A DNA stretch of 64,000 nucleotides from DT-110 sp030148525 (GCA_965227445.1 OZ245751.1:6200001-6264000), one strand, 5' to 3'; counted from the stretch's first letter, positions 17,438 through 26,555 are shown. The notes: a model not told the origin generated them from the letters alone. Made by a program: numbers and translations.

Positions 17438-19093
17438 ATGAGCACATTTGCCGAGCTGGGCCTGTCCCAGCCTATTGTTTCCTCCGTGGAACGCCTGGGC
17501 TTCGTTGAGCCTACCGAGATCCAATCCGATATTATTCCATTACTTCTTAAGCAGCAGGTCGATTGTATTGGTCTGGCCCAGACGGGTACCGGTAAAACGG
17601 CCGCCTTTGGTCTTCCTTTGGTCGACCGGGTCGAAGCAAAACAATCGCACGTACAGGGTTTGGTGCTGGCACCTACCCGCGAATTGTGCCTGCAGATCAC
17701 CAAAGAACTGATCACCTTTTCCGGTGGGCAGCCCGATTTGCAGGTTACCTCTGTCTATGGTGGCGCCGATATTCAACGTCAAATCCGTGCTTTACGCAAA
17801 GGAGTTCAGATCGTAGTGGCTACCCCTGGTCGCTTGCGCGACCTCTTGCGTCGTCGGGCTATTTCACTGGACAAACTCAGGTATTTGGTCCTGGATGAGG
17901 CCGACGAAATGCTCAATATGGGCTTTCGGGAAGAGATCGACGACGTACTGAGCCACTGTCCTCAGGAGCGCAGTGTCTGGTTATTCTCAGCGACTATGTC
18001 TTCTGAAATCCGCAAAATCACGCAGGCCTACATGAAGGACCCGGTGGTGATCGAAACCGATTCGGGTCCCGGCGGGCATGCTCAGATCGACCACCAGTAC
18101 GCGCTGGTACACCGCAACGATAAGCTGGAGGCACTGAAGCGGTTTATGGATGCTGATCCCGAACTATACGGTGTGACTTTTTGTCGTACCCGGGCAGAAT
18201 CAAATGACGTAGCCGAAGAGTTGGTAAAATCCGGCTACATGGCCGATGCCATCCACGGCGAATTGAAACAACCTCAGCGCGACCGCGTCATGAAGCGGTT
18301 CCGCAACCGGGAAATCCGTATGTTGGTAGCCACCGATGTAGCTGCCCGCGGTATCGACGTAGAAAAGCTGACTCACATCTTTCACCTGAATATTCCCGAC
18401 GACCGGGCCTTTTACACCCACCGTAGCGGTCGTACCGGCCGTGCCGGGGAAAAAGGCATTTCCATGGTACTGGCCAGTCCGGGGCAAATGCGCTTTGTGC
18501 AGGACCTGGAGCGCTCCCTGAAACTGGACTTCGAGCGGGTACAGGTGCCCGACGCCAAGAGCATCCTGCAGCACCAGTTGCAGCAGGAAATGGAAAGCAT
18601 TGCCTCCACCGATATTCACCCCCACGCCGATAACTATTTGTGGGAATTAGAACCCCTCTTTGCCGGCATGACCCGCGAAGAAATCCTGATGCGTTTATTG
18701 TCGAGGTCCCTGAAAGCTTTTGATCGCCAACGGGGCGAGAACCGCGATTTAAACCTGAGCAAGAAGAAGCCAAGGGAACAGCGGCGTTCCGACGAGAAAA
18801 AAGTGCGCCTGTTCATCAATATTGGTGCCGTAGATGTGAAAGATAAGGGCGGGTTCCTGTCCTTCCTGTGCGACGGCTCGGGCATTACGGGCAGTCAGGT
18901 CGGCAAGATCGATCTGCAGCGCATCCACACCTTCTTCGACGTAGACGAAGACGTGGTAGATCAGGTGAAGAAAAGCTTCCGCCACGCCGAACTGAATGGG
19001 CGTCAATTGCGCATCAACTCCGGGGTTTCCACCGGTAAGCCCAAATTCAAAAAGAAAAAGAAGGGCAAGAAGAAGGCGAAAAAGAACAAATAA
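17438..19093 (+). CDS. DEAD-box RNA helicase with DbpA-type RNA-binding domain
   Basis: A 551-residue helicase. ATG 17438 (MSTFAELGLSQPIV) is chosen; a reading from 17282 would translate the palindromic element. Motifs: AQTGTGKT (47-54), PTREL, TPGRL, DEAD, FSAT, HRSGRTGRAG. Residues of about 440-515 (VRLFINIGAVDVKDKGGFL ... LRINSG) form a DbpA-like RRM, as in CsdA/DeaD/CshA ribosome-assembly helicases, and the C-terminus is a lysine-rich tail. It probably acts in ribosome assembly or cold adaptation. The long structured leader would fit post-transcriptional control, which is inference. Confidence 0.92.
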   Translation: MSTFAELGLSQPIVSSVERLGFVEPTEIQSDIIPLLLKQQVDCIGLAQTGTGKTAAFGLPLVDRVEAKQSHVQGLVLAPTRELCLQITKELITFSGGQPDLQVTSVYGGADIQRQIRALRKGVQIVVATPGRLRDLLRRRAISLDKLRYLVLDEADEMLNMGFREEIDDVLSHCPQERSVWLFSATMSSEIRKITQAYMKDPVVIETDSGPGGHAQIDHQYALVHRNDKLEALKRFMDADPELYGVTFCRTRAESNDVAEELVKSGYMADAIHGELKQPQRDRVMKRFRNREIRMLVATDVAARGIDVEKLTHIFHLNIPDDRAFYTHRSGRTGRAGEKGISMVLASPGQMRFVQDLERSLKLDFERVQVPDAKSILQHQLQQEMESIASTDIHPHADNYLWELEPLFAGMTREEILMRLLSRSLKAFDRQRGENRDLNLSKKKPREQRRSDEKKVRLFINIGAVDVKDKGGFLSFLCDGSGITGSQVGKIDLQRIHTFFDVDEDVVDQVKKSFRHAELNGRQLRINSGVSTGKPKFKKKKKGKKKAKKNK

Positions 19094-19159
19094 CCAATTC
19101 GTTTTCTTGTGTATCTTGCCGGTTGCTGACGATTTGAATCAGGAAACCCGCACGGATAT

Positions 19160-19990
19160 ATGTTGCAAGGTAGAATAGCATTGGTAACCGGTGCCAGCCG
19201 TGGTATCGGTCGGGGCATCGCTCAGGAATTGGGGATGGCCGGAGCTACTGTTATCGTTACGGGACGCAGCCGCGATGATACCCGAACTGACGGACTACCC
19301 GGCACAGTGGAGAATGCTGCCAAACTCGTGACGGATGCCGGAGGCCTGGGCGTTCCGGTTTTTTGTGATCATGCCGAAGACGGCGATGTGGAGGAACTGG
19401 CCCGCTACGTACGGGAGACCTTCGCTCGCGTGGATATCCTGGTAAATAACGTTTGGGGTGGTTACGAACAATACGATCACGAGATGTGGCAGCTACCCTT
19501 TTGGGAGCAACCAATCTGGCGCTGGGATAAAATGCTGGAAACCGGTGTGCGTGCGCACTACACCACCAGCAGGGCGATCGTACCACTCATGTTGGAAGCC
19601 GAATCACCATTGATCATCAACGTAAGCGCTGGCGATAACGGAAAATACCTCGGAGATATTCAGTACGATGTAGCCAAAAATGCGGTGGACCGATTGGGCT
19701 TTGCCTTGTCGAAATCATTGAAAAAACACGGTGTTACCGCACTTACCATTCACCCGGGATTTACGCGCACCGAGCGGGTGATCGATACGGCTCCTAAGGA
19801 TGCACTTACCGACTCGCACTCGCCCCGCTTCGTGGGTCGGGCAATTGTGGCCCTGGCCAATGATCCCGAGGTGCAAAAGCGTTCGGGGGGCGTGTATAAG
19901 GTTGGACAATTGGGACTGGACTACGACTTCCAGGATGTGGATGGATCCCAGCCCAAACCATTCGAGATACCCGATGGGTACGGGGAATGA
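19160..19990 (+). CDS. SDR family oxidoreductase (DHRS1-like)
   Basis: A 276-residue short-chain dehydrogenase. TGASRGIG is at residues 10-17, VNNVWGG near 95-101 (the usual NNAG is NNVW), Ser156, Tyr169 and Lys173 form the catalytic set. The segment PFWEQPIWRWDKMLETGVR is characteristic of the DHRS1-like group, whose bacterial members have no established substrate. It begins 66 bp after the helicase stop on the same strand. The following 250 bp hold low-complexity and hairpin repeats. Confidence 0.87.
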   Translation: MLQGRIALVTGASRGIGRGIAQELGMAGATVIVTGRSRDDTRTDGLPGTVENAAKLVTDAGGLGVPVFCDHAEDGDVEELARYVRETFARVDILVNNVWGGYEQYDHEMWQLPFWEQPIWRWDKMLETGVRAHYTTSRAIVPLMLEAESPLIINVSAGDNGKYLGDIQYDVAKNAVDRLGFALSKSLKKHGVTALTIHPGFTRTERVIDTAPKDALTDSHSPRFVGRAIVALANDPEVQKRSGGVYKVGQLGLDYDFQDVDGSQPKPFEIPDGYGE

Positions 19991-20009
19991 GGGGACACGG
20001 CTCACGGGC

Positions 20010-20036
20010 CCTGCCTACGCCAAGGCTTCGGCAGGC
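20010..20036. repeat. Dispersed hairpin repeat, copy 2 (YAKASAG type)
   Basis: CCTGCCTACGCCAAGG followed by CTTCGGCAGGC forms an imperfect hairpin (GCCTGCC ends). The plus-strand reading in one frame gives AYAKASAG. A degenerate reverse-orientation copy is at 6372-6400. The surrounding gap 19991-20240 also contains TTCACGGCTCACG and GGTCCATGGACC-like low-complexity words and no gene. Confidence 0.55.
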
Positions 20037-20240
20037 ATGCACGGTTTACGGTTCACGGCTCACGTCCATGGACCACATTTTGAACGAGCCGGAATGAGGC
20101 CACAGCTTCAGCTGTGGTGGTATCCCCAAGCAGTACACCCTCTTTTCACACCACTTTAGTGGTTTCGCACCACGGGAAATGGTATGGTCCGCGGATCACA
20201 TTCCGAACCTCAAACTCAACATTTTCCCACGTGCACTCAT

Positions 20241-20918
20241 CTACGGCAAATCGGACAGGTTCTGCCAGGGGGTGGGCCAGAGAGCACCTTGCGGCGTCGG
20301 GGCAGTGAGTGAAATGGTGGATCCGTCGGTGGGGTCGTTGAATTGCAGGCGCCAGGCGTGCAGAGCAATGGCGATATCCTCCGATTGTTTATGGGCACCG
20401 TACACCTTATCGTTGACGAGGGGGCATCCCAGCTTGGCGAATTGCGCCCGTATTTGGTGGTAGCGGCCGGTAAACAGGCGCACCTGAACCAAGGCCTGTC
20501 CATCCAATTCTGCTACTTTGCGATACCAGAGACGAGCCTCTTTACTACCCTTTGTTGGCTGATCGGTGATCAGGGCTTTTTTTCGGTCATCACTTTTACG
20601 GTGCCATTGCTGAAGGGTTTCAGCCTTTCTGGGCAGCGGGTATTCCGTGACGGCCAGGTAGTCCTTGCGAATCATACGCTTTTCAAATTGCTGTTGCAAA
20701 TGGTGGTGGGCCGACTTTTTTTTGGCCATGACCAGAAGGCCGCTGGTGGGACGGTCGATGCGGTGAACAATGCCTAAGTAGCCTTTCGGCAAATGGTTGC
20801 GAACGGCTTGCTCAAGGGTGAGAAAAGGCAGATTGAGCCCTTCCGCCGATTGCCCGACCGGTTTGTTGAGGGCAATCCAGTGTTCCGTTTCGCGGATGAT
20901 TTGGAAGGAGCTGCTCAA
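20241..20918 (-). CDS. RluA-family pseudouridine synthase
   Basis: A 225-residue single-domain pseudouridine synthase without an S4 domain. HRIDRPTSGLLV carries the catalytic aspartate (Asp55), and the other family blocks KDYLAVTEYPL, GRYHQIRAQFAKLGCPLVNDKVYG are present. It should convert uridine to pseudouridine in rRNA or tRNA; the site is not predictable. The start is TTG at 20916-20918, overlapping the stop of the upstream regulator (TTGA), which suggests translational coupling. Confidence 0.9.
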   Translation of the reverse strand: MSSSFQIIRETEHWIALNKPVGQSAEGLNLPFLTLEQAVRNHLPKGYLGIVHRIDRPTSGLLVMAKKKSAHHHLQQQFEKRMIRKDYLAVTEYPLPRKAETLQQWHRKSDDRKKALITDQPTKGSKEARLWYRKVAELDGQALVQVRLFTGRYHQIRAQFAKLGCPLVNDKVYGAHKQSEDIAIALHAWRLQFNDPTDGSTISLTAPTPQGALWPTPWQNLSDLP

Positions 20919-22795
20919 AGTGCTTTCAGGTAAGATTTTAGATCATCCTGGTCGTTCAGGTTCATTTTTTTGCGCAGGCGGTGCTTAGCGGTGCGCACGG
21001 CATTGTTCGAAACCCTATTGATGGTAGCTATATCCTTGACCGAAAGGTTCAACCGGAGCATGGCGCATAGTCGCTTTTCGTTTTCTGTCAGACCAGGATA
21101 CCGTTGCGAGAGATTGTAGAAAAAGTCTTGGTTCATCTCATCTACGTACAATCTGAATTCTTCCAGGTCGCCGGTGGCCTGCTCCTGATAGGACAGTTGC
21201 TTTTTCAGATCGTGCAGTATATCCGGATTGCCTCCAACCTCGCTATTGAGGTAAGCTCGCAGTTGATCGATAAAATTATTGCGATCGAACAATCGGGTTG
21301 CCATGGTAGCTAATTCCTTGTTCTTGTAGTCCAGTTCCAGTTTCTTCTTTTCCAGGTCGGCATTGATCTGTTTGCTTTCGAGAATAGCCACCCGTTCTTT
21401 CTGGCGGGCCAGCTCCCGCTGGCGGATCAAGTTGCGGTTGATAAGGTAGCTGATCAGGGTACACGACAGGATGATCAGGCCCAGTATCAGGATGATGGAA
21501 GCCCGCAGGGTTCGGCTCGACTCTTCGCGAGCTAGTCGTTGCTCGTTGAGTGCGAGTTCTTTTTCCTGCTTTTCTTTAGCGTACTGGGCTTCCAGCGTGT
21601 TAATGATCTTCAGTTGGTCGGTATTAAAGAGACTATCGCGAAAGCGGTAATACCGCTGCAGGGATTCATAGCCGGCGGTGAAATCCCCCCGGAGGGTGTC
21701 GATGCGCGCGCGTAGCTTCAGTATTTCCGACAGTGCGTTGTATTGGTTGGTTTCTTCGGCTACCGGTTGTGCCTGGTCGAGTATTCGCGCAGCTTCTTCC
21801 GGGTTATTATCTTCCAGATTGATCCGTGCGATGAGGTTCAGGCTATTGAGAGGCAAGGATGGGTTGGTGCCACGGCGGGCTGCCGCCAGTGATTCCTGTG
21901 CGTAATGTCTGGCTTGCTCCATATTACCTGCCCGGAAATAGGTATTGGCAATATTGAATAACGTGATGACCTCACTTTCGAGCATGCCTACCTTTTGGAA
22001 CAGCGCCAGTGCCTGCAGGTAGTAGTTGATTTGAGAGGTAGGGTTATTCTGGTTTTGTGAAAGGGAAGCCATATTGGACAGCAGGGTGGCGTACTCGTAA
22101 ATGACCTCTGTATTTTTCGGATAGAGGAGGTATAGCTCCTCTATGACCACCTTGGCGTTATTTACGTATTCCCTCGCCTTGTCGGGAAGTTCTCGTTTCC
22201 AATAGATACCACCGACAAACATATTGGCCATGCAGGTCGCGATGCCACAAAGGGATTCGGTAGGTCTTTGGCAATAATCCTCGACGAGGTTAAGTGCCCG
22301 AAAGTAGGATCGGTGAGCCTCGTCTGTTTTACCCAGGTATTCGCTGGCTTGTCCCCGGCGTATCAGCGCCCTGGCAGCCATGTCGGTCAACCCGAGTCCG
22401 CTGAATCGCTCGTAGGCAAGTTCAGCCTGGCGGTAAGCCTTCTGGTACGAACTGGAGTTGAGCAGGTGCTGCGATTTCAACAGATCGACCTTCCCCAGGT
22501 AAATAGGTTTGTTCAGTTGGCGTGCCTGACTCCCCATAAGATTGATATAATCCTCCGTGTTGGGATGTTGTTGACGAACCATCAGAGCAGATATTCGGGA
22601 GGCAAGTTCGAGTTTTACACTATCCGGTTCGGGAGTTCGGCTCTGTAAAAAGCGGTAATAGCCTTGGAGACTGTCGAGGGAGTTATCGGCTGCTGATTGA
22701 GCGCATAGCGTTTGCGGTAGTGCCAGAACACTTAGAAGAATGATCGTGGATCGAATGATTAGGCGTAGCCAGAACATATGGATTCGTGGTATCAA
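20915..22795 (-). CDS. TPR protein with membrane segment and LuxR-type helix-turn-helix
   Basis: A 626-residue membrane-anchored regulator typical of Bacteroidota. An N-terminal signal (MFWLRLIIRSTIILLSVLAL after a short lead) is followed by TPR-like helical repeats to about residue 400, a transmembrane helix (SIILILGLIILSCTLISYLI), a coiled coil, and a C-terminal LuxR/GerE-like domain (LTENEKRLCAMLRLNLSVKD, then NRVSNNAVRTAKHRLRKKM). It would sense a periplasmic or envelope signal and bind DNA, but no phosphotransfer domain is seen. Its last bases overlap the RluA-like gene. A terminator-like hairpin lies just before the start codon. Confidence 0.85.
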   Translation of the reverse strand: MIPRIHMFWLRLIIRSTIILLSVLALPQTLCAQSAADNSLDSLQGYYRFLQSRTPEPDSVKLELASRISALMVRQQHPNTEDYINLMGSQARQLNKPIYLGKVDLLKSQHLLNSSSYQKAYRQAELAYERFSGLGLTDMAARALIRRGQASEYLGKTDEAHRSYFRALNLVEDYCQRPTESLCGIATCMANMFVGGIYWKRELPDKAREYVNNAKVVIEELYLLYPKNTEVIYEYATLLSNMASLSQNQNNPTSQINYYLQALALFQKVGMLESEVITLFNIANTYFRAGNMEQARHYAQESLAAARRGTNPSLPLNSLNLIARINLEDNNPEEAARILDQAQPVAEETNQYNALSEILKLRARIDTLRGDFTAGYESLQRYYRFRDSLFNTDQLKIINTLEAQYAKEKQEKELALNEQRLAREESSRTLRASIILILGLIILSCTLISYLINRNLIRQRELARQKERVAILESKQINADLEKKKLELDYKNKELATMATRLFDRNNFIDQLRAYLNSEVGGNPDILHDLKKQLSYQEQATGDLEEFRLYVDEMNQDFFYNLSQRYPGLTENEKRLCAMLRLNLSVKDIATINRVSNNAVRTAKHRLRKKMNLNDQDDLKSYLKAL

Positions 22796-22806
22796 CTACC
22801 TAAAAT

Positions 22807-22841
22807 AAAAAAGTCCACGAACGTTTTCACTATTCGCGGAC
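22807..22841 (-). terminator. Terminator-like hairpin in the leader of the TPR-LuxR gene
   Basis: Read on the minus strand: GTCCGCGAA (22841-22833), 11-nt loop, TTCGTGGAC (22821-22813), then TTTTTT (22812-22807). One G-T wobble. It ends only 11 nt before the ATG at 22795, so it would be part of that gene's leader and may act as an attenuator or end a small upstream transcript. Confidence 0.6.
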
Positions 22842-22878
22842 GCTTAATTCCCCCTTGACAATTTAATCGTATAAAGAA

Positions 22879-22892
22879 TCCACGTACGTGGA
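22879..22892. promoter_or_regulatory. Perfect 14-bp palindrome, candidate operator
   Basis: TCCACGTACGTGGA, in the gap between the divergent TPR-LuxR and Fpg genes. Its half-site resembles the TCCACGAACGT word in the nearby leader hairpin (22814-22824). A LuxR-type regulator could bind here; this is inference. Confidence 0.45.
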
Positions 22893-23184
22893 CACTCAAT
22901 TATCTCTTATTGGTTGTTTTGTACAAATGTACTAACCATTTCCAATAATTGAAAGTATAATAATGAAATATAAGAAGGGTAAGGCGTTACAATAGCGTTA
23001 CAAATGTACAAGTGTTTGATAGTCAGCGCCAAATTGCTTTGGTTAGTGTAGCTTTGATGAGGACATTTTTGGGGCAGGTACACGAAAATACTGGTCAAAT
23101 ACTCGTATAAGTAAATATTTGAAGGCGAAAAATGGGCTGTTTTGGTTTTTTGCTGTAGAAAAAGGAACGGAAGGAATGTGCATG

Positions 23185-23213
23185 TTGGAGTGTAGAACCC
23201 CGGCGTAACTTTG
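23185..23213 (+). promoter_or_regulatory. Promoter of the Fpg/Nei glycosylase gene
   Basis: TTG (23185-23187), 18-nt spacer, TAACTTTG (23206-23213): an exact match to the Bacteroidota consensus. It ends 45 nt before the chosen ATG and rules out the longer reading that would start inside the -7 element. Confidence 0.75.
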
Positions 23214-23258
23214 AACCATTTAAAGGTACATTCCTTTTTACATAAATCATATTTTTTC

Positions 23259-24047
23259 ATGCCCGAATTACCTGAAGTCAATACCTTCCAGCGGTATTTT
23301 GACCAGACTGCTTTGCAGCAAGAGATCGTTCGCACCCGGGTCAGTGATGATAAGATCATTCGCAATTTATCGGGAGAGTCGTTTATCGAACAATTAACTG
23401 GCCGTACCTTCATCAAGTCCTACCGACGCGGGAAGTATCTGTTTGGCGAACTGGACAACGGTAACCATTTGCTACTTCATTTTGGTATGACAGGGGATTT
23501 GGTGTATTATCAGGAGCCCGAAGATGCACCTCCGTACGAACGATTTGCCTTTGATTTTAGCAATGGTTTTTCACTGGGGTTTGATTGTCCACGCAAATTT
23601 GCCCGTATTTGTTACATCACTGACCTCGATGAGTATATCAAAGAGCTCGGACTTGGGGAGGATGCACTGGTTATCTCGGCTGCTGCTTTTTTGGCGGAAG
23701 CCAAAGGTAAAAAGAGCACTCTGAAAGGATTCTTACTCAATCAAAAATACCTGGCGGGAGTAGGGAATTTGTACGCGGACGAGGTTTGCTACCAAACGAG
23801 AATTCACCCCGCTTCGCGTATGGATAAATTACCGGAGAAGCAACTCAGGGCTATCCACGCAAAATTGCAGGAGATTTTGCAATACGCAGTTGATCAAAAT
23901 GCCTATTATAAGCAGTATCCGGACGATTGGCTCTGGAAGTGGCGAACGGAGGACGCTCAGGCCCCGGACGGATCACCGGTACAAACCGCTAAAATTGGTG
24001 GACGGACCACCTACTTTTTTGATGGCTACCAAAAGCTCTTTGTCTAG
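23259..24047 (+). CDS. Fpg/Nei family DNA glycosylase with a zincless finger
   Basis: A 262-residue base-excision repair glycosylase/AP lyase. MPELPEV gives the catalytic N-terminal Pro2 and Glu3; Lys59 (RRGKYL) is the conserved base-contact lysine; the H2TH segment FLLNQKYLAGVGNLYADEV is intact. The C-terminal finger keeps GGRTTYF with its conserved arginine, but the four zinc cysteines are missing: the region reads EDAQAPDGSPVQTAKIGGRTTYFFDGYQKLFV-like, with Ala, Asp and Phe where Cys is expected. This resembles the zincless finger of NEIL1-type enzymes. Activity on oxidised bases is likely; specificity is uncertain. Confidence 0.9.
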   Translation: MPELPEVNTFQRYFDQTALQQEIVRTRVSDDKIIRNLSGESFIEQLTGRTFIKSYRRGKYLFGELDNGNHLLLHFGMTGDLVYYQEPEDAPPYERFAFDFSNGFSLGFDCPRKFARICYITDLDEYIKELGLGEDALVISAAAFLAEAKGKKSTLKGFLLNQKYLAGVGNLYADEVCYQTRIHPASRMDKLPEKQLRAIHAKLQEILQYAVDQNAYYKQYPDDWLWKWRTEDAQAPDGSPVQTAKIGGRTTYFFDGYQKLFV

Positions 24048-24051
24048 GATA

Positions 24052-25134
24052 ATGAAGGATTCCGATACCCTTACTTTGCAAGTTACAGAACGCATTCGGG
24101 AAACCCCCGACACCGTATCCTTTGTGGTGCAGCCCTTGGGGCACGTACCCTCGTACCGGGCCGGTCAGTTTTTGACGCTGCTGTTCGAGGAGGAGCTGGG
24201 CACCAAGCCTGTACGTCGCTCTTATTCCTTTGCAACTACGCCCGGCGTAGATCCCCAGTGGATGTTTACCGTGAAGAAGAAGCCCAACGGACTGGTGTCC
24301 CGCTATTTGCACGATCACGTTGATGTGGGTGATCTGTTGCGTTCCCTGCCTCCTGCTGGTCACTTTGTGTTACCTCCGGCCGATGGTCCCCGTGATCTTT
24401 TCCTGATTGCCGGTGGCAGCGGCATCACGCCTTTATTTTCCATCCTGAAGGAGGCTTTATATAATGAGCCGGAGTGCCGCATCCTTCTGCTCTACGCCAA
24501 TCGGTCGGAAGACCAGATCATCTTCCGGGAGCCAATTCGTACGCTGCATCGGGCCTATCAGGATCGCTTTGAACTCATTCATCTGCTTTCGAATCCACGT
24601 ACCGACCTGCTGACCCTGCGGCAAGAGTTGGAGCCCGCCGAGGTGTACTGGGGGCGATTATCGAATCACATGGTCGAAAAATGGGTCGATGATTACGCGG
24701 TCAACGATCGGGCAGGGGCTCATTTTTTTCTCTGTGGACCGCGGGGTTTGATGCTTAAGGCAACCAATGCGTTGGGGTATAAAGGTTATGGCAGCGAACA
24801 GGTACACACCGAAAATTTTGTCATCAAGGAAGCCCTGCGGCCATCCTCGGAAGATTTTCCGCCGGCCGTTGTTCAGTTAGAGCGACGGGGGGAACACTTT
24901 GAGGTAGCAGTCGCGCCGGGGCAAACCATCCTGGAAGCCGCCGAGGCTACCGGGCTTTCTCTGCCTTTCAGCTGCCGGGCGGGCACTTGTGCTACCTGCT
25001 CCGGTCAATGTACCGAAGGGCAGGCCGTGATGTATACGCAAGACGGCCGCATGGACACGGTTTCGACCAAAGGATTGGTCTTTACTTGTGTGGCTTATCC
25101 GCAGACCGAGGCCTTGCGGGTGATCATGGATTAA
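24052..25134 (+). CDS. FAD/NAD(P)-binding oxidoreductase with C-terminal [2Fe-2S] ferredoxin domain
   Basis: A 360-residue PaaE/flavohemoglobin-reductase-like electron-transfer protein. FAD motif RSYS (56-59), NAD(P) motif GGSGITP (121-127), and a C-terminal plant-type ferredoxin domain with Cys308, Cys313, Cys316 and Cys346 (SCRAGTCATC). Start at ATG 24052 lies 4 bp after the Fpg stop; an upstream ATG at 24022 would overlap that gene. It would pass electrons from NAD(P)H to a partner oxygenase or desaturase; the sterol-desaturase-like gene at 29622 is one candidate in the window, though not adjacent. Its end overlaps the convergent gene by 11 bp. Confidence 0.9.
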   Translation: MKDSDTLTLQVTERIRETPDTVSFVVQPLGHVPSYRAGQFLTLLFEEELGTKPVRRSYSFATTPGVDPQWMFTVKKKPNGLVSRYLHDHVDVGDLLRSLPPAGHFVLPPADGPRDLFLIAGGSGITPLFSILKEALYNEPECRILLLYANRSEDQIIFREPIRTLHRAYQDRFELIHLLSNPRTDLLTLRQELEPAEVYWGRLSNHMVEKWVDDYAVNDRAGAHFFLCGPRGLMLKATNALGYKGYGSEQVHTENFVIKEALRPSSEDFPPAVVQLERRGEHFEVAVAPGQTILEAAEATGLSLPFSCRAGTCATCSGQCTEGQAVMYTQDGRMDTVSTKGLVFTCVAYPQTEALRVIMD

Positions 25135-26536
25135 GGGCACGCTCCCGGGCCAGGGTTTCCAATAACCAGGCACGATCAGTGAGCATCGTCGTTTCGCGGA
25201 TAAAAGTTTCCAGGCTATCCCACCGGCCGGATCTACGCTTGAGAATTCGAAAGAGCGCTTCACAAAAGTTTAGATAGGTTTTTTTCAGGGGCTTCGACAC
25301 CTTTTTATTTCGTTTAAGAAACATGGTGAAGGCGGCCAGGAGGGAAAGCAATGGTTCTTCCGAGCCTTCTTCGTAATAGACCTTGGCCAGCAGCACGCGG
25401 GAACCGAGGTGATAATTCAGGTCGCTGAGCCGCACCTGATTCAGGTGCTCGATGGCCTGGTTGTAATCATGAGTGTAGTAGTAGCGCTCTGCGAGACTGT
25501 AGTGGAGGGCGTCGGAACGGAATTGTTCCGGAAGCAGATGCATAAATTCGTTGATAAAGGCATCGATCCATTCGTACTTACCCAGTCGCAGTGCCAATTT
25601 GACCACATTGGTAAAGGTCCAGGGCGATAGCTGCCCACCGTCGAGCAGGATGTGCCGATCGATACCGGTACGATACAGGGTGAGGGCTTCCGCCAAAAAG
25701 TCGGTCTTCCCCTGGCGGATCTTTCGCAGACAATAGTTTATGGCAAAATAAAACAAGTCGCGCCATTCCTCGAGGGTTGTGGCTTCCTGAGAGCCCAATA
25801 AGCTGTTACGAAGACTTTCGAAGTATTCCGTTTCGTCCTCCTCGTTCAGGGCCATATACACCTGAAAGTAAATGCGGATCAGTGGTTCGTCGAAGTATTC
25901 CTGGTGCTGCAGGTACTCGATCAGGGCTGATGAGAGGTTAGGCTGATAGGGTCCTTCGATGACGTGTTGCCGGTCGAGCATGGCACAGTTGTATTTCAGC
26001 TTCTGCAAAAAATAGTACCGGTCGAGTTGGTCGGTGATCTGCTGCAGGGCCGGATCATAGGTGCGTCGACGCTGCAGAGCAAAGTGGCGCTCCGCTACCG
26101 TAGCTATTTCCATTTGACTGTAGAAAAAGGAGGCATCGCGACCGGGCCACTGCTCCATCGTGTGCTGTAGTCGGCGAAGAGTTTGCTGGTATTCCTTTTC
26201 CAGATGCCGTTCGGTAAATGCCCGGAGCAGGTCCAGGTCGGCTTTGTGTGAGTTTTGTTCGTAAGCCCGGATGGCAAGGAACCGTTCGATCCGTTTATTG
26301 AGTTGACTGGTGAGATAGCGAAAGGCCTTATCATCGTAGGGACGACCGGGAAAAACCTGTTGGAACAGAACCTTTTTATCTCCGGGGTGCTCGGGCCAAT
26401 TTGACACTAAAGCCGTAAACAATCGGGTAATTTCCGGATCTGAATTAAAGTATGGAGAATGCAGGAACCGGGTTAAATCCTCTTTTTCGGCCTCACTTAG
26501 CTTCTGCAGCAGCCGGATTAATTTAGTTTTCTTCAT
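25124..26536 (-). CDS. Conserved helical protein of unknown function
   Basis: A 470-residue, almost entirely helical protein (MKKTKLIRLLQKLSEAEKED...). There is no signal peptide or membrane segment. The pattern of paired helices with aromatic and leucine positions (SLAERYYYTHDYNQAIEHLN) suggests TPR-like repeats, but no enzyme motif is visible. Similar long helical proteins that begin LSxxEKxxxxxFLxSPYFN are common as single genes in Saprospiria-like genomes, to my knowledge uncharacterised. A -7-like element (TACATTTG, 26555-26548 on the complement) is so near the ATG that the leader would be only a few nucleotides. Confidence 0.8.
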   Translation of the reverse strand: MKKTKLIRLLQKLSEAEKEDLTRFLHSPYFNSDPEITRLFTALVSNWPEHPGDKKVLFQQVFPGRPYDDKAFRYLTSQLNKRIERFLAIRAYEQNSHKADLDLLRAFTERHLEKEYQQTLRRLQHTMEQWPGRDASFFYSQMEIATVAERHFALQRRRTYDPALQQITDQLDRYYFLQKLKYNCAMLDRQHVIEGPYQPNLSSALIEYLQHQEYFDEPLIRIYFQVYMALNEEDETEYFESLRNSLLGSQEATTLEEWRDLFYFAINYCLRKIRQGKTDFLAEALTLYRTGIDRHILLDGGQLSPWTFTNVVKLALRLGKYEWIDAFINEFMHLLPEQFRSDALHYSLAERYYYTHDYNQAIEHLNQVRLSDLNYHLGSRVLLAKVYYEEGSEEPLLSLLAAFTMFLKRNKKVSKPLKKTYLNFCEALFRILKRRSGRWDSLETFIRETTMLTDRAWLLETLARERALNP

Positions 26537-26547
26537 AAGTCAGTTGG

Positions 26548-26555
26548 CAAATGTA
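26548..26555 (-). promoter_or_regulatory. Candidate -7 element of the helical protein gene
   Basis: TACATTTG on the minus strand, exact TAnnTTTG match, 12 nt from the ATG. No TTG box at 17-23 nt, so support is partial. If used, the mRNA would be nearly leaderless. Confidence 0.35.

Noticed and set aside
22907..23416. 169-codon minus-strand frame upstream of the TPR-LuxR gene
   Set aside because: Overlaps the Fpg promoter and gene start, low-complexity composition, no domain.
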